From positions 1 through 64,000 of the forward strand of contig DASSOG010000032.1 of the NCBI GenBank assembly GCA_035700805.1: a stretch of DNA of 64,000 bases, written 5' to 3'. The notes beneath the pieces were generated by a model that had not been told where the DNA came from, did not search any database, and was given only the letters and a program-made list of their open reading frames with translations. Shown here piece after piece: positions 1 through 9,438 of the stretch (positions within the stretch are counted from its first letter, which is position 1; each line of letters begins with the position of its first letter). The translations under genes were made by a program, and so were the position numbers. This DNA is from JAGWRI01 sp035700805 (GTDB taxonomy: Bacteria; Gemmatimonadota; Gemmatimonadetes; Gemmatimonadales; Gemmatimonadaceae).

Positions 1-1
1 A

Positions 2-1468
2 CTCAAGGAGTTCCTGGAGGCACACGGCCACCCCGCGGACGGCATCTACTACGGCGACTGGCTCTCCCGCGAGGATAACATCAGCTACGACGACGTCGTG
101 GCCGCGCTCAACCGCGAATTCCACGCCCGCGGCTTCATTGACGCTGACAACGCCGGGCTGGGCGATCTCGATGTCATCGTCCACTCCACCGGCGGGCTGA
201 TCATCCGGCACTGGCTGGCGCGATACTACTTCCAGCATGACTCGGCCGCGGGGCTCAAGGCCGGCCTGGCGCGCTGCCCGGTGCGGAACATCGTGATGCT
301 GGCGCCCGCCAACTTCGGATCGCCGCTGGCCGCGATGGGCAAGTCATGGGTGGGGGGAATCGTGAAGGGGACGCACCAGCTCGGCATGCACTTCTTTGCC
401 ACGGGACGCCAGATCCTGAACGGGCTGGAGCTGGGCAGCGAGTACCAGTGGGCGCTGGCGCACCGCGACCTCATCCGGACGCATCCGTACTTCGTGGCCG
501 GCGGCATCCAGGTCAGCGTGCTGGTGGGCATGACCGGCCTGGGCGGCATTGCGGGCTTCTTTGCCGACAAGGCCGGGAGCGACGGGACAGTGGTCATTGC
601 CGGCACCAACCTCAACTCCATCGAGTACCGGCTGCTCCCCCCACCCGCCCTGGGCGCCGATCAGTCGCAGTCGTCGTGGGAATACGTGTGCCCGCCGCTG
701 GAGGTGGCGCACCGCGTGTTCCGCGGGCTCAATCACCACAGCATTACCGATCCGGCAAACACCGGGCCGGCTGTCCTGGACGCGCTGGCGGCCGGTGCCG
801 GCACCGGCCCGGCCCGCGCCTCGGCGTTCCAGGCGCACGTCAGGAAACTGGCCGCCGACACACGGGCGGACTACGAGGCACAGCGCGCGTCAGGTAATGA
901 CGCCGACCGGCGCACCGGCACGGCGTATCAGCAATACCTGGTACACGTGCGGGACGAGCCCGGGCTGGCCCTGCAGGACTTCACGCTCGAGTTCCTGCTG
1001 CTCAGGCGGAGCCGCTTCGAGGCGCTGGTGGCTGGCAGCAAGGGCCAGCCGGCGCCGCCCACGCTCCTGCCCGACGAGCAGGTGGCGTCCGTGGAGTTCC
1101 AGAAACTCATGACGCGCGACGTCCACCCTTACAGCCAGAACCGGGCGTATCGGAGCTTTCTCATAGACGTGGCGTCCGCCCGCCTGGCGGTGGAAAGCGC
1201 CGCGAAGCTGTTCAAGGAGGAGGCCGTGCCGGCGTTCCGCCTCTATGTGCCGGGCGTGGATGACCACATCTATTATGACCTGCGCTCCCTGCACATCGTG
1301 GAGCTCGACGCCGGCAGCGCCGGAGCGGTCAGCGGGCGCGCGTCTCGCAAGCGCCCGCGGCGACCCGACTTTGTCCACGCGAACACCACCACGCTGCTGG
1401 AACTGCTGGTCCGCCGAGCCAGCGAGGACACCGTGTGGGTGGGACTCACGCCCCACCAGCACCCCTGA
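2..1468 (+). CDS. alpha/beta hydrolase (lipase/PGAP1-like), 5' truncated by the window edge
   Basis: The reading frame is open from the first bases of the window, so the true start lies upstream; an internal GTG at 98 is not convincing as a start. The visible part has a serine-hydrolase nucleophile elbow, VHSTGGLIIRHW, where the Ser would be the nucleophile. A later GSDGTVVIAGTNLN stretch and a GLNHHSI stretch are plausible acid and histidine positions of the triad. This order resembles the DUF676/PGAP1-like esterase group. The C-terminal roughly 200 residues carry no motif I recognise. The gene converges on the giant lipoprotein with a 17-base gap between stop codons. Substrate and cell location cannot be told because the N-terminus is missing. 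Confidence 0.75.
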   Translation, partial: LKEFLEAHGHPADGIYYGDWLSREDNISYDDVVAALNREFHARGFIDADNAGLGDLDVIVHSTGGLIIRHWLARYYFQHDSAAGLKAGLARCPVRNIVMLAPANFGSPLAAMGKSWVGGIVKGTHQLGMHFFATGRQILNGLELGSEYQWALAHRDLIRTHPYFVAGGIQVSVLVGMTGLGGIAGFFADKAGSDGTVVIAGTNLNSIEYRLLPPPALGADQSQSSWEYVCPPLEVAHRVFRGLNHHSITDPANTGPAVLDALAAGAGTGPARASAFQAHVRKLAADTRADYEAQRASGNDADRRTGTAYQQYLVHVRDEPGLALQDFTLEFLLLRRSRFEALVAGSKGQPAPPTLLPDEQVASVEFQKLMTRDVHPYSQNRAYRSFLIDVASARLAVESAAKLFKEEAVPAFRLYVPGVDDHIYYDLRSLHIVELDAGSAGAVSGRASRKRPRRPDFVHANTTTLLELLVRRASEDTVWVGLTPHQHP

Positions 1469-1485
1469 TTGCCGAGACGCGTGGC

Positions 1486-4400
1486 CTACGCGGGCGGGAT
1501 CACGAGGCTGCCGCCGCCGGTGATCAGGTAGTACACGCCCAGGGTCCAGAGCGTCCCGATCGGATTGGGAGAATACAGCGTGAGCGCGGCCCCACTGCCG
1601 GACTTCTGCAGGAAGTTGCCGTTCAACGGGGTGCCCTCCCACCGCGGGTAGTCCATCGCGACCGAATCGGAGCGCGCATCATCAAAGGCCACCGCCGTGC
1701 CGAAGTTGCGGAAGGTTAGCCGCTGCAGCGTCACCGCGCCGGTGCCATCCACGAACCGGAACGGGGCGTCGTTGAACACCAGCCTGGTGCCGCCGAGGCC
1801 GGAGATGCTGGCGCCGGCAGCCGTCACCGTATGCCCGTTCCCGAAGAACGTCGCGGAGTCACCCGTCGCCGCCACCACGCTCAGCGTGTCATCCACAAAG
1901 ATATCGGAGCCAAGCGCGATGCCCGTCACGGAGCTGGTGTCCGCCAGGGCCAGGGAGGCAAAGTGCGAACCGGCGGCGCCGGTGCCAGGCGACTCGAAGG
2001 TCACGGTCTGCCCGACGGTGCCGGTGAGCCGCGTGAGCTGGTCGCCGCTGGGCGCAAAGCTCGTAGCGGATGAGACGGAAGCCTGCTCGAAGTCCCCGCG
2101 CAGATCCAGCCGGCCGCCGGTCAACTTGCCGGTCTCATCCCCACCGGCAAAGAGCGCATTCCCCTGCACGGCAACCACGGAGGAATCCGGGGGCCCGGAC
2201 ATCCGCAGCGTACCCGCGTCGCGCGTTATCAGTGAATCGCTCACATTCACCTGGAACAGCTTGCCGTTCCCCACCGTGAGCGTGCCGGTGCCGCTCACGA
2301 TCAGGTTGCCGCTCATGTAAATGGTACCGGGCAGCGACCCGTAGGGCTGCATCGTCGCCGAGCCCGCCACGCGAATGGAGTTGTAGTTGAACCCGCCCGT
2401 CCCGGCGGCCAGCGAGTCCAGGATGAGCTGGTTGGTTCCCGTGTACACCACCGTGTCGGGGCTGAAGTAGCCGCTGTCAAGATTCGCGCCGGCCAGCTCG
2501 AACGCGGTACCCGAAAGCGAGCTGTTCGGCCCGCCGTAGAGGGACCCGGCCAGCTTGAGCCGCGCCCCCGCCCCGTACACGTCCAGTCCACCATACCCCA
2601 CCAGCCGCAGGTTCCCCGACACCCGGAGCACCGAGGACGAATAATAGAGACCGTTCATCCACAGGCTCCCGAACGCGGAGGCGGTGGTATCCTGGAACGA
2701 GATGTTGCTCTCCCCGCCGTTGAGCACGACCTGCTGGGTCGGCTGGGAATTGAAGTACCCCGCCCCCGGCGCCCCGTAGACCCGCACGTTTCCATCTATG
2801 CTGATGACGCCGTTGGTCAGGGTGCTCACCCCGGCCGACGGGGTCCCGTAGTTGCCCCCCACCATCAGGCTGTCCCCGACGATGAGGGAATCCGAGGCCT
2901 GCGACATGTTGAGCGCCCCGGTGGCGCCGTTGGTGCCGCCGATCCAGGCTTCCTGTGTCTGGACCGTGTAGCCATTGAGGTTGTACGTGCTGTCCTGCAC
3001 CTGGAAGAAGGCGCTGGCGCTCACACGTCCCACCTGGATGATCGGCCGCGTGCTGCGGTAGCGGCAGAGGTTGCCCTGCAGCTTGGCCGCCCCTGGGCCG
3101 CCCACCTGCGTGGTGAAGCCGGTGGTCTCCGTGCCCGCGCAGCCAATGCTCCCGCTCTGGGTATCGGTGGTGAGGTCGCCATGCACCTCAAGCTCATAAT
3201 TGCCCTGGTACAACTGCGCGCCGGCCCCGACCACCAGGCTCCGCGCCGAGCCGTTGGCGGACATCGCGACCGTATCGCCGTCGGGGATGATCACGTCCAT
3301 CGTGCTGTCCGGGATGGTCGTCGAGGAGTTGTTCCAGTTTCCATATGTGTTCCAGCTGCCGTGCACCGGTCCGGTAAAGGTGAGCGGGGCCGGCCAGATG
3401 ATCGCGCCGCCGCCGGCGGCGTCCGTCAGGCCACCGCTGGCCGCGGGGGTGACGCTGTGGTCCCCGAGGTTCAGCGTGTCCGGGGTGCCGGTGCTGGTCA
3501 TCTTCACGTAGACCCCGGCGCCGGTGGGCGGCGTGCCAAACTGCCAATTCGTCAATGCATATGTAGTGCCCGTGCCCGCGCGGTTCCACTCGAACTGCGC
3601 CGCGGCCGAGTTCGCGATGCTGTCAAAGGTCACCATGGCCAACTGCGTGACCGCGTCGCCGTCCACCAGTTGCCAGCGCACGTTGTCAAACCGCAGGCTG
3701 TTGACGTTTGCGCCGCCGGTCACCAGCAGGTGGTCAGCGCTGCTCCGGACGCGATGCGTAATGACCACCCCCGTCTCCAGCTCGCCAAGGGCGTGCACGT
3801 CGCTGCCAAGGAGCGTGAGCGTGTCGCCCAGGTACAGGTCGCCAAAGTGCGAGGCGCCCGCCCCCGGATTGGCAAACAGGATGGCATGCGTGGGGCTGCC
3901 GGCGATGTCCGCGAAGTACGTCACGTGCGGCGCCGTGGCCGCGAACGCCTGGGCGTTGGTGCCCTGGACGAAGGATGCGCCGGCCAGCCACAGGTACCCG
4001 TTGGTGAGCATCCCGACCGTGCTGCCACCCAGGAAGCTGGCGTTCCCCTTCACCCAGAGCGAATCGGTGGCGTTCACCATCTTCAGCACGCCGCCGTTCG
4101 CCGTGGCCAGGCTGTCGCTCACCCACACGCGCTGCCCGTTCACGTCCAGCACGGTGCCCGCACCCGTGACCGTAAGCGCCCCCGTGAGCTTCAGCGAATC
4201 GGCCAGGGCGTTGCTGGCGGCCACCACCAGGTTCCCCTTGAGGTTCACCGGGAAGCGCGCATTCACCCCCTTCAGTACAGTGGTATTGACCTGCCACATG
4301 CCCGTAGTGCTGTTGTCACCCAGGCTCCCATGCAGGAACACTGAATCAGCGCCCGCGGAGGTCACGCTGCCATACGTCCCCGCCGGCGCGTACACGTCCC

Positions 4401-7400
4401 CACCCACGGTGATATTGCTGGCCAGGGTGACCGCGGGCGCCCCCGAAAACTCCAGCCGCCCGAAGCGGGCCGTGGCCGGCGATCCGAAGGTGACGGTGCT
4501 CGAGGACCCCGCAAAGCGCGTCACGAATCCGGTATCCGCCACAAACGCATTGGGCGCTCCGCCCTGCGAGAAGCTGCCATGGAGCTCCAGCGTGCCACCG
4601 GTGAGCTTGCCGGTTTCGTCTCCGCCGGCAAAGCTCGCGTTGCCCAGCACCACCACCTTGGCCGAGTCCGACGCGCCCGTCATGCGCAGCGTGCCGCTGT
4701 TGCGCGTCACCAGGGAATCGCTCACACCCACCTGGAACGGCTGGCCGTTGCCCACCGTGAGGGAGCCGGTGCCGCTGACAATCAGGCTCCCGGTCATGTA
4801 AATGGCGCCGGGCAACGTCCCGTAGGGCTGCATTGTCGCCGAGCCCGCCACGCGAATGGACTTGTAGCTGAAGTTGCCAAGCCCCGCCGCCAGCGAGTCG
4901 AGGATGACCTGGCCGGTGCCGGTGTAAATCGCCGTGTCGGGGCTGAACTCGCCAGTGTCGGCATTCACGCCGGCCAGTTCAAAGGCGCCAATGGTCAGCG
5001 AACTGTTCGTCCCGCCGTAGAGGTTCCCGGCCACCGACACTCGCCCGTTCGCGCCAGAGAATCCGCCATACCCCATCAGGTAAAGGTCGCCCGAGACGCG
5101 CAGCGGATTATTCAGGAAGAATGAAGTACCCTGGACGGTCAGCGTCCCGAAGCCCGACGCGGTGGAGTCGGTCACGAGGAGCTGCGCCTCGACGCCACTC
5201 AGCACGACATGCTGCGCCGGCTGCGAATTGAAGTACCCGGCCCCGGGGGCACCAAAGATATGGACGTCACCGCCCACGGTGATCACGCCGGCCGTGAGGG
5301 TGCTCACGCCCGCGCTCGGCGTCGCGGAGTCGCCGGCCACCAGCAGGGCGCCGCTCACCTGCAGCGAGTCGGTGGCCTGCACCATCCGCAACGCGCCGGT
5401 GGCCGATGCCCCCGTCCCCTGGCCGGCCCCCACCCAGGCCTGCTGCGTGGCCAGCGTGTGCCCGTTCAGGTCATAGGTGCCGTTGTCAGCGTGGAAGAGC
5501 GAACTCACCCGCACCGGCCCCACCTGGTTGACGGCCCGCTCCGTTCGATACCGGCAGAAGTTGCCCTCTACGGTGGCCGCACCGGGCCCGCCCTGCTGGG
5601 TGGTGAACTCCGTGCCGGCGCAGACGATGCCCCCGCTCAACGTATCGGTGGCCAGGTTGCCGTACACGTCCAGGTCAAATGACGCCTGGCTCAGTTGCGC
5701 GGCGCTGGCCAGCGTCAGGTTCCGCGCGGAACCCGGGGCCGACATCAGGACGGTGTCCCCCGCCGGGATGATCACGTCCGTGGTGCTGTCGGGTATGAGC
5801 GCACCCGAATAGTTCCAGTTGCCGTAGGTGTTCCAGTCGCCCCGGTTGGGCCCCGTATAAGTCAGCGCGTTGGGCCACACCACCACCCCGCCACCCAGCG
5901 CCTGCGTGAAGCCTCCGCTCAGCACGGGCGTCACGGCATGGCTCTCCAGGTCCAGCGTGTCCACCGGGGCGGAGCTCGTCATCTTCACGTACAGCCCGGC
6001 GCCCGTGGGCGCGGTGCTGAACGTCCAGCCGGTGAGGGCGTACGTCGCGCCGCTGCCCGGCCGGTTCCACTCGAACTGCGGTCCCGTGGTATTCGAGATG
6101 TTGCGGAAGGTGACCGTGCCCAGTTGCGAGACGGCCCCGCCAGCCACGAGCTGCCACCGCACATTGTCCCACACCAGGCCGTTCACGTCGGCGCCGCGGC
6201 TCACCAGCAGGTGATCGGCGCTCGCCATCACATGGTGGCTGGCCACAAATCCGGTCTCCAGCTCGCCATCGGCATACACGTCACTGCCCAGCACGGTGAG
6301 CGTGTCGCCCACGTACAGGTCGCCAAAGTGCGAGGCGCTGAATCCGGGGCTGGCAAAGCTCAGCGTGTGCGACACGGCGCCCGGCGTGCCGCGGTCATCA
6401 AAGTACGTCGCGTGCGGCGCGGTGGCCGAGAAGGCCTGCGCGTTCGTGCCCTGCACAAAGTGCGGACCCGCAATCTCCAGGTACCCGGCGGTGAGCAGTC
6501 CCGCCGTGCTTCCACCCTGGAAGTTCGCGCTGCCGGCCACCCAGAGCGTGTCCGCCGCGCTCGCCATCTTGAGCGCGCCACCCGCCATCGTGGCCAGGCT
6601 GTCCGTCACCCACACGCGCTGTCCGCCCAGGTCCAGCACCGTCCCTGTACCCGTGATGGTCAGGGCCCCGGTGAGCTTCAGCGAATCAGCCAGCGCATTG
6701 CTGGCCGCCACCACCAGGTTCCCGCTCATGGTCTTTGGCACCCGCGCATTCACGCCCGTGAGCACGGTGTTGGCTGCCTGCCACCGGCCGCCCGTGCTGT
6801 CGTACAGCGACCCGCCCACAAACACCGAGTCGCCCGCCGCGGACTGCACCTGCAGGGCCAGGCCGGTCGGCAGCCACACGTCCCCGGTGGCGGTCACGTT
6901 GCCCGTGATGGTCACCAGCGTGCTGTCCGCCAGCTCCAGGCGCCCGAAGTGCGAACTCGCCGGCATGCCAAAGCCAAGGTTGAGGCTGGGCGCGGTGAAG
7001 CGGGTGACAAAGGCCGGCGACGCGACGAACGACGTCGCGTTGGTGCCCTGCGTGAACCCGGCGCGCGCAATCAGGAGGCCGGCCGTGAGCTGCCCGGTTT
7101 CGTCGCCGCCCGCGAACTGCGCGTTCCCCAGCACCTCCAGGGTATCCTCGGCGTTCACCATCACCAGCTTGCCCGACCCGGCCGTGGCCAGGGCGCCGTC
7201 TATTACCAATCGCTGATGGTTCAGCGCCAGCGACCCGCTGCCCTCCACCGTCAGCGCGCCCGACACCGCCGACGCCCGGGAGAGCGCGTAACTCCCGGAC
7301 ACCGCCGCCGCGGCATTGATGGTGCCGCCCAGCGTGCCGCCGCCGGTGAGTCGCACCAGTCCCGGCGTGCCGGACAGGCCCGTGCCGGCGTCCAGGTTTC

Positions 7401-9270
7401 CGGTCAGGGTCAGCGTGTCAGCGCCCAGGGTCAGCGTCGCGCCCGCCTGGAGCGCCAGCGACTTGACCGTGGTGGCCGCCGAGAGCACGGGCTGGCGGGC
7501 CGGAGCCGACGGGATGTACACCGAGTCGGTGATCCCGGGAACCCCCAGCGGCGACCAGTTGCTGTCGGCCGCCCACGCCGAGCTCACCGCGCCGGTCCAT
7601 GCGCGCGCCAGGCTCGCGCCGGTGGCCGTGGCGGTCACGGTCAGCACCTGCGAGGCGCACGTGACGCTCAACGTCTGCGTGCCGGTCAGCGTGCCCAGCG
7701 TCCACGCAATGGTGGCTCGGCCCGTGGCATCGGTCACCGGACTGCTGGAACCGAGCGACCCACCAGCGTTTACTGATGCCGCCAGCGTCGCGTTGGCCAC
7801 CGGGTTGCCCGCGGAATCCACCGCGAGCACCACGATGGGCGCGAGCGCCGAGTTCAGCGCCGCCGTCTGGCCCCCGCCCGACACCAGCGAGCACCCCGCA
7901 AGCGCGCCGGAGATGACACGGAACGGCGTGCTCGTGGCGCTGGCCAGGCCCGTGGCCGACGCCAGCAGCCGGTAACCCGTATCGGCCTTGCTGAGCCTCA
8001 GCGTGCTGAAGGTGGCCACGCCCTCGGTCGCGTTGACCGTCAACGTGCCGTTGAGGGAATCGGCAGCGGGATTCGTGCCCAGCACGACGCTCACCGGTCC
8101 GGTGAAGCTCGTGGCCACGTTCCCGGCGCTGTCGTGCGCGGTTACCGCCGCGGCAAATGGGTGCCCGGCGGTGACCGTGTCCGGCGGCTGCGTACTGAAT
8201 GCGAGCGTCGTGGCAGGGCCCGCCACTGCCGTGGCGTGGAAGGTCACGGGCGAACCGGCCAGCCCCGTCGCCGACGCCGTCAGGGTCTGGTCACCCGCGC
8301 TGCTGCCCAGCTTCCAGTGCGCCGACGCCAGGCCATCAGCCGCCGAGTTCACAGTGGCCGTGTCCACCGAACCTCCGCTGCCGGCCACGAACGTCACCGG
8401 CACACCGCCCACCCCGCCGCTGTCGCTGGCGATCACCTTCACCGTCACCGGGCTGGCGAGCCGCGCGCTCACCGGACCCGTCTGCGCGTCGCCCGACACC
8501 AGCACGATGGCACTGGGCGCCGGCTGGACCAGCAGCGTTGCGGTATCGGCCGGACCCGTGAGCAGCGTGGCCGCCACGCGCACCGCCAGGCGTCCGACGC
8601 CGGCCGTGCCCCGCCCCGCGCTGTCAGCCGCGAGCGTGGCGCCCGAATCGAGCACCCTCCACGCGATGGGGGTGCCGGGCATCGCGTTGCCTACACTGTC
8701 CAGCGCGCTGGCCGTGAACGCAAAGCTGCCGCCGGACGGGACGGTCAGCGTGTCCGGGCTGATGCGCACTGCGCGCGCCCTGGCACCGGGCCCCGTGTAC
8801 GACACGGGCACCGTGACCGGCGGGATGCTCTGCACGCCGGGCGCCGCGAGCACGGTGATCGGACCGCCGTGGAAGACGACGACGCCATCCGCGTCCAGGT
8901 AGTCGAGCGTGAGGGCCAGCGGCTCCCCGGTGGACGGCGCGTCGCGCAGCAGCGGCACCGACAGGCTGAGCACGATCGAGTCCGCGCCCGCCGGATACGC
9001 CACCAGGGTGTCGAGCGCCAGCGAGCCATCTGAGTGATGCAGCACCACGCGCACCTGCGTGAACCTTACCAGGTCAGGCAGTGACGCCCCCGCCGGCGCC
9101 GGCGGAAACTCGGTCTGGAACGAAAGTCCGTTAGCGAACCGGGGCGTGCCGCCGCCATCCGGCGCGGTGACGTCCCGCGAGCAGCTCAGGGTCACGAGCA
9201 CCAGCGCTGTGCCGAGCAGGGTCAGGCGTCGGAGGGCGGACGTTGGGATGCGGGCGCCGGGAAGGGACAT
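1486..9270 (-). CDS. giant surface lipoprotein with Ig-like domains and long beta-helical tandem repeats
   Basis: Predicted 2594 residues when started at the ATG at 9270. That start puts a signal peptide directly in front of a lipobox ending LVTLSC (Cys30); the longer open frame upstream to 9429 would bury it and run through a hairpin. Residues about 30-600 contain several bacterial Ig-like (Big-type) segments, for example PDTLTVPSGGSFAFTASA and the recurring phrases DSAGN and ATGLA. The rest is Gly/Ser/Thr/Asp/Val-rich repeat sequence of beta-helix character. About 827-residue units occur in two full copies and one partial copy. Probably a cell-surface adhesin or matrix protein anchored in the outer membrane; this is inferred from architecture only, since no catalytic motif is visible. 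Cysteines are very few. Confidence 0.85.
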   Translation of the reverse strand: MSLPGARIPTSALRRLTLLGTALVLVTLSCSRDVTAPDGGGTPRFANGLSFQTEFPPAPAGASLPDLVRFTQVRVVLHHSDGSLALDTLVAYPAGADSIVLSLSVPLLRDAPSTGEPLALTLDYLDADGVVVFHGGPITVLAAPGVQSIPPVTVPVSYTGPGARARAVRISPDTLTVPSGGSFAFTASALDSVGNAMPGTPIAWRVLDSGATLAADSAGRGTAGVGRLAVRVAATLLTGPADTATLLVQPAPSAIVLVSGDAQTGPVSARLASPVTVKVIASDSGGVGGVPVTFVAGSGGSVDTATVNSAADGLASAHWKLGSSAGDQTLTASATGLAGSPVTFHATAVAGPATTLAFSTQPPDTVTAGHPFAAAVTAHDSAGNVATSFTGPVSVVLGTNPAADSLNGTLTVNATEGVATFSTLRLSKADTGYRLLASATGLASATSTPFRVISGALAGCSLVSGGGQTAALNSALAPIVVLAVDSAGNPVANATLAASVNAGGSLGSSSPVTDATGRATIAWTLGTLTGTQTLSVTCASQVLTVTATATGASLARAWTGAVSSAWAADSNWSPLGVPGITDSVYIPSAPARQPVLSAATTVKSLALQAGATLTLGADTLTLTGNLDAGTGLSGTPGLVRLTGGGTLGGTINAAAAVSGSYALSRASAVSGALTVEGSGSLALNHQRLVIDGALATAGSGKLVMVNAEDTLEVLGNAQFAGGDETGQLTAGLLIARAGFTQGTNATSFVASPAFVTRFTAPSLNLGFGMPASSHFGRLELADSTLVTITGNVTATGDVWLPTGLALQVQSAAGDSVFVGGSLYDSTGGRWQAANTVLTGVNARVPKTMSGNLVVAASNALADSLKLTGALTITGTGTVLDLGGQRVWVTDSLATMAGGALKMASAADTLWVAGSANFQGGSTAGLLTAGYLEIAGPHFVQGTNAQAFSATAPHATYFDDRGTPGAVSHTLSFASPGFSASHFGDLYVGDTLTVLGSDVYADGELETGFVASHHVMASADHLLVSRGADVNGLVWDNVRWQLVAGGAVSQLGTVTFRNISNTTGPQFEWNRPGSGATYALTGWTFSTAPTGAGLYVKMTSSAPVDTLDLESHAVTPVLSGGFTQALGGGVVVWPNALTYTGPNRGDWNTYGNWNYSGALIPDSTTDVIIPAGDTVLMSAPGSARNLTLASAAQLSQASFDLDVYGNLATDTLSGGIVCAGTEFTTQQGGPGAATVEGNFCRYRTERAVNQVGPVRVSSLFHADNGTYDLNGHTLATQQAWVGAGQGTGASATGALRMVQATDSLQVSGALLVAGDSATPSAGVSTLTAGVITVGGDVHIFGAPGAGYFNSQPAQHVVLSGVEAQLLVTDSTASGFGTLTVQGTSFFLNNPLRVSGDLYLMGYGGFSGANGRVSVAGNLYGGTNSSLTIGAFELAGVNADTGEFSPDTAIYTGTGQVILDSLAAGLGNFSYKSIRVAGSATMQPYGTLPGAIYMTGSLIVSGTGSLTVGNGQPFQVGVSDSLVTRNSGTLRMTGASDSAKVVVLGNASFAGGDETGKLTGGTLELHGSFSQGGAPNAFVADTGFVTRFAGSSSTVTFGSPATARFGRLEFSGAPAVTLASNITVGGDVYAPAGTYGSVTSAGADSVFLHGSLGDNSTTGMWQVNTTVLKGVNARFPVNLKGNLVVAASNALADSLKLTGALTVTGAGTVLDVNGQRVWVSDSLATANGGVLKMVNATDSLWVKGNASFLGGSTVGMLTNGYLWLAGASFVQGTNAQAFAATAPHVTYFADIAGSPTHAILFANPGAGASHFGDLYLGDTLTLLGSDVHALGELETGVVITHRVRSSADHLLVTGGANVNSLRFDNVRWQLVDGDAVTQLAMVTFDSIANSAAAQFEWNRAGTGTTYALTNWQFGTPPTGAGVYVKMTSTGTPDTLNLGDHSVTPAASGGLTDAAGGGAIIWPAPLTFTGPVHGSWNTYGNWNNSSTTIPDSTMDVIIPDGDTVAMSANGSARSLVVGAGAQLYQGNYELEVHGDLTTDTQSGSIGCAGTETTGFTTQVGGPGAAKLQGNLCRYRSTRPIIQVGRVSASAFFQVQDSTYNLNGYTVQTQEAWIGGTNGATGALNMSQASDSLIVGDSLMVGGNYGTPSAGVSTLTNGVISIDGNVRVYGAPGAGYFNSQPTQQVVLNGGESNISFQDTTASAFGSLWMNGLYYSSSVLRVSGNLRLVGYGGLDVYGAGARLKLAGSLYGGPNSSLSGTAFELAGANLDSGYFSPDTVVYTGTNQLILDSLAAGTGGFNYNSIRVAGSATMQPYGSLPGTIYMSGNLIVSGTGTLTVGNGKLFQVNVSDSLITRDAGTLRMSGPPDSSVVAVQGNALFAGGDETGKLTGGRLDLRGDFEQASVSSATSFAPSGDQLTRLTGTVGQTVTFESPGTGAAGSHFASLALADTSSVTGIALGSDIFVDDTLSVVAATGDSATFFGNGHTVTAAGASISGLGGTRLVFNDAPFRFVDGTGAVTLQRLTFRNFGTAVAFDDARSDSVAMDYPRWEGTPLNGNFLQKSGSGAALTLYSPNPIGTLWTLGVYYLITGGGSLVIPPA
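2131..4611 (-). repeat. long tandem repeat, copy 2, inside the giant lipoprotein
   Basis: Second full copy of the roughly 827-codon unit. At DNA level it is still clearly alignable with copy 1: the stretches around 2314 and 4795 match over more than 100 bases with scattered substitutions. A partial third copy starts at the next GGDETG motif (about 2130) and fades after about 80 codons into the unique C-terminus. Confidence 0.8.
4612..7095 (-). repeat. long tandem repeat, copy 1, inside the giant lipoprotein
   Basis: The unit of about 2.48 kb (about 828 codons) begins at the GGDETG motif and ends just before its next occurrence. Anchors such as NALADSLKLTGALT, FVQGTNAQAF and WNTYGNWN recur about 2481-2487 bases further along in copy 2. 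Each unit also contains a shorter internal repeat (the GNAxFAGGDETG and SANFQGGSTAG segments). Confidence 0.8.
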
Positions 9271-9392
9271 TCGAGGCAGGCCGAGTAGAGGTGGGGGAGC
9301 CACCAATCTGGCGTTTTCCGGGGACCGAGGGCAAGGGAGGAGGCACGCCGGCCCTGTGACGCAGGTCGCACTCCAGCCCCTCGACGCGCGAA

Positions 9393-9419
9393 CGCCCCCC
9401 GGGGAAATCCCGGGGGGCG
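9393..9419 (-). terminator. hairpin downstream of the S10 peptidase gene
   Basis: Perfect 11-bp GC stem with a 5-base loop, about 20 bases past the stop codon of the S10 peptidase and upstream of the giant lipoprotein. There is no clear U-tract, so it is a terminator-like or mRNA-stabilising hairpin. Confidence 0.5.
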
Positions 9420-9438
9420 CCGGCGCCACGACGCAGGG

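Noticed and set aside
5695..7776. Long plus-strand frame opposite the giant lipoprotein
   Set aside because: Arg/His/Gly-rich translation with no motif; it is a shadow of a repeat-rich GC coding region.
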